From Owenia fusiformis (lineage: Eukaryota > Annelida > Polychaeta > Sabellida > Oweniidae), in assembly GCA_903813345.2 (NCBI GenBank), contig CAIIXF020000004.1, positions 16,847,513 to 16,911,512 on the forward strand: a stretch of 64,000 nucleotides of DNA. Direction: 5' to 3'. A model generated the notes under the pieces. The model ran no database searches, had not been told where the DNA came from, and worked only from the letters and a program-made list of their open reading frames with translations. Both the position numbers and the translations under genes were made by a program. Shown piece after piece: positions 47,301-57,399 of the stretch (position 1 is the stretch's first letter; each line of letters begins with the position of its first letter).

Positions 47301-50300
47301 ATAACATGTTGGATTAGAACTGCATTTTGTGAATATTATTTATTGTATTTCTCGTATCAAAGAACGGAGCAAAAACAGTTATTAGCGATAAAATACCATA
47401 CCCGATTACAATTGCAAAGAAAACACATCGAAAAGAAGATATAGTATTTACATATTGGTATTTCAGGTAATCCACCTGCGCAGTTTTATGTTTTTGACAA
47501 TGGAACGGTGGGAAGTTTTACATTTTATTTTTGACACTCAAGTCATATATTTTGCCAATTCCGGGCGGCCATACCTGAACAAATGAACTGCGAATAATCA
47601 AAACTGAACAATTTTAAAATTATACCCCATTGCAAATATTGCGTTGGAGAATTCCACTCGGTTTTTAGTCATCGGTATGGTTTTAAATTGAGTACAATTT
47701 TACGAGCATTATTTAATTTATTTTGTATTATATTGAAACACATACATTTACTGGAGTGAACTGCCCTATATGATGCATGGAAACCCCTCATCACTGTCAC
47801 AGGTCCACTATAAAAGTCAACACGCAGCCAAGATCCAGTTGATCTATACATGTAGGATGTTTTGTCTCCGCACAGCTTAATACTTTGATGGCCATCATCG
47901 AGCTTCACAAAGTCATAATGACACTCGGCATGGCCAAATTCTACTTCAAATTCATTGAACATTAATTCAATTTCCTTTAAAATATAAATAAAGTAAAACA
48001 CACATACAATAAACACTGTTCCACAACTAGTTACTTTGACGGAACGTCGATGTAACAAAGTGGATTCACTTCCTGGATACGAGTTTTTTGTTTTCTCGAT
48101 TTAAACTTACGTATACGTCATGTTGCGGAGTATCATTTGGCACAAAGTTAGACAATATAGTCTAGCTTTTAGAAATGCTCTCAGTTTGGAATTTGATTTT
48201 CAAATAAAGCTGTAATTCATGCATTTAGACCATCGCTTTTGTTACATTGACGTAAGTCGTCAAAGTAACCTACATTGGTAATATAATCGAGTTTCGTCAA
48301 TGTAACAAAAGCGAGGGGATAAATATATGAATTGCAACTTCATTTACAAAACAAATTCCAAATCGAAGAAATTTATTAAAACTAGACTATATTTTCTAGC
48401 TTTGTGCCAACTTATAATCTGCAATTTGACTTATACAAGACTTCTTCATGTTTTGCACAAATATATCTAATTATGAAAATGACAGACCAATCTTGTTCAC
48501 ATTTGGTAGGTTTGTGCCCCTATCTTATTATCTTACACTGTCAAGTTTTCATGTATGTATGAGTATTACTTAACATTTTATGGTTGGCATGGTAACCAAG
48601 GTGATGGCGACACTGTCCATTTCATTTTGAAAGAGAAAATAAGTAATATATGAAGCACAATATCACTAAAAATGCCCAAATTTACTTATATAAACTATCA
48701 ACTTAAATTTGAGCAATATGTAGCATTGTTCTCGTGGCAAAAAATGAATCTTATGTCAATACTTCTCATCTTATTTTCTTTGGAAATGCCAACGAATGGC
48801 CGTAAACATACTCTTCAAACATCTTGAACAAATCAGCTGGTTTTATGACGTAATCAAAGTTCTCATATCAATTTATGAAATATTGGACCATGAGACCATT
48901 GGTTCACATTTTAGAGTCAATGTATCTCAAGAAGTATATTGTGTATGGTCCTGAAATTTCAGATATGAATATAAGTTAGGTGATGCTCTCTCCGTAAGAA
49001 ATGTCATGTAAAAATAATGAGATCTCTTCTCTTGAGAAGCATTCGTGCAAAACTTTTCAAACGACCCTTGTAAGTAGGTTTAAATCGAGAAAACAAAAAA
49101 CTCGTAACTAGGAAGTTTATCCATTTTGTTACATTGACTTCCCGTCAAAGTAACTACACGTAGTTGTAGAACAATGATAAAGCAATCTAAGACTTAGCCA
49201 TATCAGGGGGTAGAAACGCGTCCAGTATTTCCGTCTGGTACAAACTGAGATACTGGACGCAGACCTCCATTTTTGATCCAGAGAGAGGTAGGTGTGATTT
49301 TACTCGGTAGCCTGTGGTCGTTTTACAGTGTTTCCTTAACTAGAAACAGGCTCATCAGATTCTCAGTACATTGAGGAACACACTATTCTTATAAAAATGA
49401 CAGTCATTCATCTAGACGTTTTGTACTGTGGGGTTAAGCACGGAAATACTTTGATTTTTTCCCAGGAGTCGAGTCGACGAATCGAGTCAGGTTTTTTTCA
49501 TTTACCATTTCGTTGACAAGATATGCAATTTTCTTGTGTATTGAATAAGAATACAGCTTCCAGTCGGTAGCTTTAAAATGATCAAAAATAGAAAAAATAT
49601 AGAAATTTTAAAAAATACAGGACGAAATGAAAATGTACTGGACGCAAGCCATCCGGTATTAACAGGCTTGCGTCCAGTACATTTTTATTTCGTCCAGTAT
49701 TTCTAAAATTTCGTTTATAAGCTAAAATTGGCAGATTGGAGGCTGTATTGTTAGTTCATACACAAGAAAATGGCATATCTTGTCAATGAAATAATAAATA
49801 AAAAGAAATATAACTCGATTTGTGAATTTCCTGAAAAAAATTAAAATATTCCTGTGCTTAACCCCACATTACAGAAAAAAACTAGATGGATAGCTGTCAT
49901 TCTATAAGAATTGGATGTTCCCAAATGTACTGGGAATCTGATGAACCTATTTTTAGGTATGTACCTCTCTCTGCGTCCAGTATTTCCAGTCCAAATTTTC
50001 CAATTTTGAGGACCTACTCTCATCACAACCCGCACATTGGGGCGCCACCTTTTCAAATCCTCTTGAACACAACCCCGAACATTTCAATAGAGTTGATTTC
50101 ATTTATACCCTCGGAGGGAGTTAATTTCTTGTATTTGATGAATGGTCAGTTGCTGCTGCATTACATCAGGATTGTAACAGTGGCAGCATGGCCCTATAGT
50201 CCTATGACAATCTTTAAATATTAACTTTCAACTGAACATTCAAATTCACAAAATATGCCGCCATTTTGAACAAATATGAGGCAAAATGATGAATTATGTA

Positions 50301-53300
50301 TTTGCGTCAGTCATACTATGAACGCCTATTATATCAATAAATTAAGAGATGTCCCTTAAATATTTTTTTTGTATGTCAGAATTTTACTCTAGTTTTCAAA
50401 TATGTGATCAGACTATGATAATACTGAAAATTAAAAAAGTTATTAAAGAAAAAGTGACCATTGAACAATTCTGTCCGGGCTACTATATACTTGGTATTCT
50501 CTAGTTACATTTTTATGTCATGCATTTTTGTCCAATATTTTGTACAGCTTTCCAAAACAATATTCCATTAAAGGCTGACAATGCATATTTTTTAGTATTT
50601 ATAGCCAAATTAAAACTTACTTTTCATAAAAAATATCAAATAGATTATTCAGTATTCAAAGTTTCGTTTGACCGCAAAACACCTCGAACGAGCCATATCG
50701 ACGCTTACGTTTAAAAATTTAAAAATGTCTGATCTATCAAATTTTCTCGATAATGTTGATCGATCATTTCCGAAACAAGATGGCGATTACACAAGTTATA
50801 GAATATCAAATGATTCACTTTCCTGGCAAAACCCAGGAAAACAGCCATCTATTCTCACAAAAGTAATTTAAAAACTAACTAGGCGAACCAAAACAGATGT
50901 CCGAACTTCTCATGATGTTCTTAAGTGAATAATTTTTTTCGGCTTGATATTTGCACAATTTATCATATTAAACTGACTATCTGACTGAAGTGTTTCCAAG
51001 GATCTTTTTGACGATTTTATTTCCCTTTTTTATTGCTCAATGGTGGCCTTTAAACATGCTTCAAACTGAAATACCATTGAATACTTACCATACCGTCGCC
51101 AACATCAATCTCCCATGTACAATTTTCTGAATTGCGGTACATATTATCGCAAGAGTCTTTCAAATATCCAGGTGAGTGGATATCTCCATGACTACTGTTT
51201 AAATATAATGGGTGACCACACTCAGGATCCTCTACAATAGAAAGACATATTTTATTAGCGTGTGTTCGGTCATCAGAATAGGTGTGAGATTTCACTTCTA
51301 GTCTGAAATTCATAGCCAGCCTTAATTTGGTATTGGTGTTGATCTGGGGGATTGGTTTAAACTCAACGGACATGGGTAATTTGCAAACTCATTCAATATT
51401 CACTGCTTATCACAAATAGTAGTAAAATATTGAATTTCAGGTCAATTAAATGCAAAAAAACACATTCACTAATATAATGATCTATTAAATTTAATAGATA
51501 ATCAGAAATCACATATTATCCTAATATTGCTTTTAAAACTTAAGTAAGTAAGCTAGACACAGAGTTGGCCCACAAAAAATAAATTTTAAATAGTTTTGCT
51601 AAATACAAGAGCCTCCAAAAGTAAATGCTCAACATTGAACTTCGTTTGCTTCGTTTATCCGGCAACAGTGGCTTATTTCACTTAAATGATGATTTTTAGC
51701 AAGATTGTATTGACTTAACATTGACATTGTATTGACTTTTCATGTGTTTATCATCATATTCCTTAACCATTGTAGATATTTATCTGGGTTTTTGTCACCC
51801 TGTACATTTTATACATGTAACATTACCCCTTTTTCAAGCATAACACGGTGTTTTTAGTTGTCAGACTAAAACATACGTCATACAGATTTGTTACCATTAC
51901 AGACATTTGCAACCAGTGGGGATCATCTTTTTAATATTTTCGAAATTCACACTACCCCACAACGTGACCACGTTTAAAGCCACGTTATTTCCATATTTCT
52001 GAATGTAAACTAGATTTTACATATATGCCTAGGCGTATTTTACTCTACATTGTATAGATTCATCGAGCAGTTTGCAAAATATTATCACCCAAAACTTCCT
52101 ATGCACAAAGATAGAGAATAGTGGTAAAAATATAAGTATAAACTGAAAAATATTATCTTAAGAAGGCTTCCTTGTGTAACTCCATCATAGAGGTAAAAGC
52201 CACAGTTGCAATCAAAGCGAAATAAGATATTTAATTTTTAAGTGGGAGTCAGTGCTTTCAAACGGTATATTCAATTTTTGTGGCGGATCGGAATACCGGA
52301 CAACGGTTTGGAGCAGCCCATGGACTATTTGATATAATATGTGTGAGTGTCTTGAGGGAACATACCTTTAGGAACTGTAGTGTATGATGCATGGAAACCT
52401 CTCTCAAGGTTAATGCCATCACTTTTGAAATCAATATATAACCAATTGCCTTTAGATCTTCGAGTATAGAATCTATGTATATTACATATTTTAATCGATT
52501 CACCACCATCTCTTATTCTAACGTAGTCGTACTTGCAAGTTCCTTTAAGTCCAGGTCTTTCCAATTTAAACACAACAAACGTTAATTCAATAACCTGTAA
52601 TTAAAAATGGATTTTGCTATAGTTATTAGTGTATATTAGTCGCTGAAATGCACCAAATAACCATTCTCAAAATCCATTTCGTTCGTTGCGTACCTTCACT
52701 ACCTCTCTGATGACGTTGTTAAAATAGTTCTAAAATTCCCGGGCACGATCTGAGAAAGCTTCAGAAATTAGTTCGATATGTAATGCGTAATCAACATCGA
52801 CAAAACTTTAATATAACATAAATCATAACGTTTACAAAGGGTTTTACCGTCGAAATTGGTAATCAATGTTGTATTTGATGTGTTTTTAGGTAAAATCTCC
52901 GCGGAGCAACAAATTGTAAAATGTCAAGATCGATAATCACTGGGTTCAACATTACTACACGTTTTCAAGACGGCGGTGTCAAAATTTTCTAAAAACGCTT
53001 CAAATAAGATTATGTTAATTTCTGGCGAGTTAACCAATATCATAACTTGTTATCTGAGAAAAAGATAAAGAAATATGTAAGACATTCAATTTTATCGATT
53101 AAAACATCACATCGATATGTGGTATTCGTTTATTAGACGTTGAAAATTACGAATATAGGGATGATGTCACTTCAAAACGAACTGCATAGCAACTGTGTCA
53201 TAAACAATTTCTGATCGGAAGTCCTTGCAAAATCCTAAGTATTCACTTATTTTTAACAGTTTATTACGAATTACTTAATATTTTCTTTACGAATGAATTC

Positions 53301-56300
53301 TTACTAACATTAGGAATAAACATTTTATAAAATATAATGAATAAAATCAGTAGCAAACGCGAAGACATATATTTTCTTGAAGTAAATCAACATTTTTAGA
53401 AGGGTAAATTTCGCGGGAATTTTAAGAACCGTATGAGGTAAGTAAAGGAGGTACGGATTGCACTGAACTAAAGGCTCGGAGATTACCAAATAACCAAATA
53501 AGATGCCAGTGGTAAATTACCAGTTTCACAACTATGGGCCTAATTCGGCTCAGATAACATGGCAGATATAATAGAAAGTTTCCTTAAACTCGAATATTCA
53601 TATTTTTAGTGGATCAATGTTCAAATAGAAATCACATTTTCAAAATAAATTAAATTTTCAAAGTTGATAAACAATTTTGGAAACCATATTTCTAAATGTA
53701 CTTTTACATATTACATCACGTTGACTGGATTTTGAATGTTTAATGACGTTATTCAAGATTATTTCTACTCGCATATACAGGTAGTCTAGATTGTTTGAAT
53801 GATCCAGGGCCGTTTCACGAAGAGTTAATTTGTCTGTGGTTCCGACGATAATATGGCGTTTCACCTCGATGCCCTTTTGATCACTAAAGTCGCAGTTCAC
53901 GAAAAATCTTCGGGAAGGGAGACAAATAAAATTATTTCTATAAAACTAGAATATGGTAATAATATTTTGCAGACATCTGGGAAACATGTTCCCGACCTCC
54001 AAAATAGGGATATTTGACCACCAGTTTTTGAGAAATAATTTATCTCATTCAATAAAAATCGATTACCTTGTGATATGTCTTGTTTGAAAGTGATTTCTGA
54101 AAAAGAACGCAAGGTCCAACGACCCCCACCTATCAACAACAACAACAACCTATCAGTCATCATATCCCCGATCACCTCGATGTTTGCACCAAACGTAGTC
54201 TTCTATCTGTTCTGCAGCTATAAGCTACTACCGTTGCAAAATTTTCTTTTCATAGCTGAAAAGTACCGGGGGAAAATCTGACCCCCCCCCCCCCTAAGTG
54301 TGTACTCACCATTCCTTCAGTAGCATTTATGAAAAAACTACAGTCAACAGAGTTTGGATACGTAGCGTCTGGATCATTAGGCATGTACCCTGGCGATGTA
54401 AAGTCACCAGAAAGACCATCCAAATATACAGTGTCGGATGTCCCTTCACACGTAATCAAAGTAAGATCTAATGGCGGATTGGGAGCATCTGTGTTCGCTT
54501 GAGGAATCGTAGTCTCGGACACTGTAATGTATATTAAAACATGTTAAATTTTAAAACATGCATGGATTCAAAATATTTCGTGGTTTTGAATTTTCTTACT
54601 GTGTACTGTTATTAATTAACATATCAACTATACAAGTACCGGGGTAAACTACTGCAGATTGGGTTATTTTGTCTTTTGAAATGAGAAGTAGAGCGGGCGT
54701 AGTAATGTTACCGTTAAAGGCCCCATATAAAGTTTAAACCACCGAGGCTTACATTGTAGTCTTATTCAATGTTATCAAAGTGTGATATGTGAGATCACAA
54801 TTTTGATAAGCGATACTTTAAAAAATCATAGCATTCATATCCTAAAATGTTGTTAAACGAACAAGATATTGGAGCGAGAAATGAACTCATCCATGCATGA
54901 AAATGGTTCAGAGAAAATACATTTCAGAATGTTAGTTTTCGTGAAAACCAATGAAACATAATTTTATAATTTTTTCAACCAAGTTAGACAATTAACATTG
55001 GCTTATTTCAGAGGTTTAAAATCACTGAAATAGAAAAAACATGTTTGCCACCTAGGCGATGTCATTTTTAATAAGTTGAAACATTTAAATAACACATTAG
55101 ATATGAAATTTTATTATTGAAATAATCTGAGCTTTGTTCAATTCTTGCAATGGTGCTAAAAAGATAATAACTATGTTTTGCACTGTTTAGTCGAATATTT
55201 AATGATTAAGGAAATTTTCATTTCATTTGAAAAAATCTCTAGAACAACCTTTGAAGTCATAACAAATAGCTAACTGAATGATAAAAACATGCTTCCAGAC
55301 TTTGTATTCGGGACCTCTATAAACGATTATATCGATATTGTGAATCTCCTTACATATCTCATTTTTGTCTGTAGCCTCATATGATGCATAAAACCCTTGT
55401 CTCGTTAACTCTCCATCAGTGTACAATTCCACAAGCATCCAGTTATCTCTAGAGTTAATTGAATACGGCGCCCTTTTATTGCACAACAATGGTCCGATTA
55501 TTCCATATGCATCCGATAATCTAATATGGTCGAATTCACAGCTTGGGTGATACTCAAAATCAAAATCATGGAATGATAGATTGACCACCTGAAAAATAAT
55601 GCAATATTGTTTAAATGCACAGGGCATAGATGTGAATTTGGTCCAAGCACGTTTAATCATATTGGCTTTTCAATTGGTTGAGTTTATCTTTACATGGAGC
55701 GGGACATGCAATTGATTATCAAGCGGTTTGTAAGACGATGGCCATGATAGACATAACATGACATTACACAATATGGAAACCATTTAACATTCGCAAATGC
55801 AACTAACGCCTGTCGACTACCGGGATTATTGACCTATTATTTTATGGGTAACCAATTTAAATATGAATAGTACCTGCCACTATTCCATTCATATTTTAAT
55901 GAGTTGGTCATTAATAGTTAATTAATCCGCTAGCCGACAGGCGTTAGTTGCATTCGCGAATACAAGGTAAGTTCAGAATATTTATGATCACATGTCCTAA
56001 CACGAGACGGGTAAGATCTAAATAAATGTAAGTTTAGATTTATAAGGTTAGGACATTTTCCAGGGCACAGTAAGGTAAACTCGAAAGTTTAGTTTTGGCA
56101 AAAAAGTCTATCACAAGAAAAAGAGGACTTCCTGTGTTTATTCGGTTAACATAACATCACATTATCGTCATACTGAGATAGTATTGACATTGAACACACT
56201 AGACACAATGAAATTTAATCGAATTTCTAATATATCTAAGCAGAGGAAATATTAAGGTGTGCAACAGACTTGTTCCACATTTTGGCATTATTGATAATCA

Positions 56301-57331
56301 AGCACTCGTCATAACTGACGATTTTTGGTGACGTTTAAAACATTTGCATATCAAAAAATCTCATTATAACGTTTTTTAATCCAATGGACAGTATAGTGTG
56401 GTTAGTAAATGCATTTTTATAATATTTTCATTTTGTGTTTCTTTGTAACGAACTCACCATATTGGAATCAACGTTGATCAGCCAGGACAGGTGCTGATTA
56501 TGTTCATAGCCACAGTTATCGTATCCAGGTGATGAGAAACATCCACTACTTCCATTCAAACAGAATGTATGTCCACAATCTAATAACAGAAATATCTACA
56601 GTTCTGTAGTTTTGAAACCTTTGATGTTTTAATACGGTGTATGTTTTAATAAATAAATATGCATTTATTTAAATTATATGACAAATCAATTTTTTCGTAA
56701 TTCCATCATTAATTAGACAGTGATTTTACAATTAGAGGGCTGCACTTTTTCTGTCACCCTGTAACTAAATCAGAAAAAACTATACTGTATTATCATACCG
56801 TATTAATTATAAGTAAAGTTTTGAATACAGTTATCGTAAAGAATACCTGTTTCGTTTTCTGTCGAAGCACACTTATTTGCCATTGTTTCAGTAGACGAAT
56901 TGTCACTTTCACTATTGATTTGTGTATATGTTTGAATTGGTGATTTGGCCGAGTCATTCCCATTTATTAATGGTGAGCCATTTGTAACATTGGTTTGATC
57001 GCTTGTACCTGTAGATGTAAGTGTTATGGGAGAAGAGATTTGACCTGACGCGATTGTTTTACCATTTGTTGTGTTATCATTTAATGAAGAAGTCCCAGTA
57101 TCATCTGAAGACGAATCATAATTTTTAAGTCATATTATATACTCCTGTCGCTCAAACCATACTCTATGGATAAGGATATTATATCTAAAAGCGGAAATCA
57201 TTGCATTAACTATATTACCATAATGATACAGTATATACTTTATATATAATAAATTTAAAGATGTTGATCGACTTACCAAAATGGCTCCAAAACAGCAAGA
57301 GTGCGATGTTAAGTGTTGCCGTACCAAACAT
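38269..57331 (-). CDS. secreted/surface protein with six CUB domains (16 exons, 989 aa)
   Basis: Exons in transcript order: 57331-57277, 57104-56847, 56579-56458, 55588-55354, 54521-54310, 52594-52366, 51231-51089, 47974-47752, 46346-46192, 44002-43777, 43133-43000, 42257-42038, 41514-41354, 40662-40422, 38769-38518, 38372-38269. Every junction has GT/AG and every exon length fits the neighbouring phase; the total is 2970 nt, an open frame of 989 residues. Architecture: signal peptide, Ser/Thr-rich linker, CUB1-CUB6, Asp/Thr-rich repeats, hydrophobic tail. CUB domains bind proteins or glycans outside cells, often through calcium. No protease, EGF, LDLa or transmembrane domain was found, so the role is unknown. 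I do not recognise a named orthologue. Exons 15 and 16 are less certain than the rest because no known domain supports them. Confidence 0.85.
38518..38769 (-). CDS. CUB gene exon 15: Asp/Thr-rich ~10-residue repeats
   Basis: Phase 1 to phase 1. After AECNVAPKIITTYEDKTTD come about six imperfect ~10-residue repeats with a (D/E)(D/R/K)xTxYT core: LADDETIYKA, VPDERTTYTV, SSNDKVTHTA, LYDERATAHT, KSHDKITYTN, LPDDKTAKG. It is probably an extended, O-glycosylated stalk. The 5' end of the exon is duplicated upstream with a damaged acceptor. Confidence 0.65.
38791..38866 (-). repeat. duplicated 5' end of exon 15 with lost splice acceptor
   Basis: The ~70-bp segment 38720-38790, which spans the exon 15 acceptor, recurs with changes at 38791-38866. 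In the functional copy the acceptor reads CTTTAG/CTGAGTGCAA; in the outer copy it reads TTTTATGGCCGAGTGCAA, so AG is lost. Confidence 0.7.
39274..40154 (-). mobile_element. 0.9-kb TIR element, copy B, in CUB intron 14
   Basis: The ends are GACACGTCGCAAA and TTTTTGCGACGTGTC, with ACT on both sides (39271-39273 and 40155-40157). It is the reverse-orientation relative of 11848-12751; the two copies are diverged but colinear. Confidence 0.8.
40422..41514 (-). CDS. CUB6 (exons 13 and 14), paralogue of CUB4
   Basis: Exon 13 (41514-41354): SNRTILRLTDSCTRRYLYEN, EISSPAFKC, NMECSWDIHVQKGK. Exon 14 (40662-40422): VVELIFDDFYINNGG, CIYDFVNLTDE, SCENFGAF, AGPWLHVEYS, GGFQASYRAV. The intron before exon 14 contains a minisatellite that repeats its own 3' splice site. 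Confidence 0.88.
40653..41050. repeat. minisatellite built from the exon 14 splice acceptor
   Basis: About 13 units of ~31 bp with plus-strand consensus CAACCACATACAAGAAAGG followed by TAAAGAAACCATT. The unit at the array's edge is the exon 14 acceptor itself (TTTCTTGTAG/GTGGTTGAATT on the minus strand). Several inner units keep AG, for example near 40691, 40752 and 40893; others have mutated it to TAT. Confidence 0.85.
42038..43133 (-). CDS. CUB5 (exons 11 and 12), paralogue of CUB3
   Basis: Exon 11 (43133-43000): ECRHPFYLNSSHGNFTSPRY, ENCTWEIDVGDGM; 36 of 45 residues match exon 7 by eye. Exon 12 (42257-42038): EIELVFNEFRLE, CDYDFVKIDDGH, IKLCGDKESY, GSWLRVDFSSD, GFHASYRAV. Two usually conserved Gly are Arg here (CRHP, SPRY), unlike CUB3. 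Confidence 0.9.
42342..42847. mobile_element. 506-bp Harbinger-like MITE in CUB intron 11
   Basis: CACCCCAGTCACATTT ends are inverted on the right (AAATGTGACTGGGGTG). TTA flanks both sides (42339-42341 and 42848-42850), fitting the TWA target of PIF/Harbinger elements. The inside is GC-rich near the ends, with repeated GCGGCCGCCG and CTCGCCGCAGAAAT words. It makes up two thirds of this intron. Confidence 0.8.
43777..46346 (-). CDS. CUB4 (exons 9 and 10)
   Basis: Exon 9 (46346-46192): NNRTTLTESCTRRHLYENEG, EIFSPGETC, NMECSWDIHAPKGK. Exon 10 (44002-43777): MIQLFFERQYIDGD, CVFDFVKVIDE, LCANSPNP, AGPWLRVEYN, AAFLATYKTV. This type replaces the CG opening by SCTRR and has a longer CxxD loop than CUB3. 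The donor after exon 10 is GTGATA, a weak site. Confidence 0.87.
44350..44480. repeat. 131-bp foldback in CUB intron 9
   Basis: ACAAATAGTGAC at the left is inverted exactly as GTCACTATTTGT at the right; inside, CCGGGGACTAGC and GCACTATTCCCCTC-type words form further partial pairing. No target duplication is clear. Confidence 0.6.
46895..46997. repeat. 103-bp hairpin in CUB intron 8
   Basis: TATGACCTGAATCGATTGCA then AACT is inverted without mismatch at 46974-46997, enclosing ~55 bp. A minimal MITE. Confidence 0.8.
47752..51231 (-). CDS. CUB3 (exons 7 and 8)
   Basis: Exon 7 (51231-51089): ECGHPLYLNSSHGDIHSPGY, then KDSC and ENCTWEIDVGDGM. Exon 8 (47974-47752): EIELMFNEFEVE, CHYDFVKLDDGH, IKLCGDK, GSWLRVDFYSG, GFHASYRAV. 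Canonical CUB with acidic residues expected of a calcium-binding type. Intron 7 is 3.1 kb, swollen by two transposable elements. Confidence 0.9.
48018..49172. mobile_element. 1.15-kb TIR element in CUB intron 7
   Basis: The ends carry GTTCYACAACTA, GTTACTTTGACGG, ATGTAACAAA and GTTTTTTGTTTTCTCGATTT in matching inverted order over ~85 bp. TA next to the GTTACTTTGACG core on both sides would fit a Tc1/mariner-type duplication, but the outer GTTC words make the true end ambiguous. Another inverted pair of the same GTTACATTGACG motif lies inside at 48239-48312. The element ends 44 bp from the exon 8 acceptor. Confidence 0.7.
49246..49985. repeat. 740-bp foldback in CUB intron 7
   Basis: GATACTGGACGCAG opens the left arm and CTGCGTCCAGTATTTCC closes the right. 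The arms share GGGGTTAAGCAC, TCATCAGATTC and ATGACAG words in inverted order and meet at a centre near 49665 (GTACTGGACGCAAGCC against GGCTTGCGTCCAGTAC). The left arm has an extra ~90 bp. Confidence 0.75.
52366..54521 (-). CDS. CUB2 (exons 5 and 6)
   Basis: Exon 5 (54521-54310) adds a ~24-residue linker (ETTIPQANTDAPNPPLD) and then CEGTSDTVYLDG, GDFTSPGYMP, DCSFFINATEGM. Exon 6 (52594-52366) gives VIELTFVVFKLE, CKYDYVRIRDGG, IKICN, KGNWLYIDFKSD and GFHASYTTV. All four conserved Cys are present. Intron 5 is 1.7 kb. Confidence 0.87.
55354..56579 (-). CDS. CUB1 (exons 3 and 4)
   Basis: Exon 3 (56579-56458) begins DCGHTFCLNGSSGCFSSPGY and ends at VDSNM in phase 0. Exon 4 (55588-55354) continues VVNLSFHDFDFE, CEFDHIRLSD, LLCNKRAPYS and GFYASYE. 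It is the most diverged domain: the usual Cys of the C-x-W motif is replaced (HLSWLI), while extra cysteines occur nearby (FC, GC, NC), so disulphide pairing may be rearranged. Confidence 0.85.
55797..55953. repeat. 157-bp foldback MITE in CUB intron 3
   Basis: ATGCAACTAACGCCTGTCG is inverted exactly at 55935-55953, and the similarity extends a few bases outward (CATTCGCAA against CGCGAATAC). Confidence 0.75.
56847..57104 (-). CDS. CUB gene exon 2: Ser/Thr/Asn-rich linker
   Basis: Phase 1 to phase 1, 86 residues, very rich in Ser, Thr, Asn and Gly (for example DDTGTSSLNDNTTNGKT), with several N-x-S/T sequons (NDNTT, NVTNGS, NDSA, NSES). It should be a flexible, heavily glycosylated spacer between signal peptide and CUB1. 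The acceptor (GATTCGTCTTCAG) has a weak pyrimidine tract. Confidence 0.65.
57277..57331 (-). CDS. CUB gene exon 1: start codon and signal peptide
   Basis: Eighteen codons plus one base, then donor GTAAGT at 57276-57271. MFGTATLNIALLLFWSHF has the short polar start and hydrophobic core of a secretory signal. A longer frame (from 57354) overlaps in another phase and would not splice into the CUB exons. Confidence 0.75.
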
Positions 57332-57399
57332 TGTGGCAGCATAGACAGCTCCAAAAATGATCACATCATTGATAGGGTGCGATTTAAACTATTAACCTT

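Noticed and set aside
50668-50871. Plus-strand 67-codon frame (MSDLSNFLDNVDRSF part) in CUB intron 7
   Set aside because: Plausible start context and composition, but no recognisable domain and no continuation; perhaps a TE fragment, not enough to call.
55223-55353. Extension of CUB1 exon 4 past 55354
   Set aside because: The frame stays open but leaves CUB homology, and the donor GTAAGG at 55353 gives the phase needed by exon 5.
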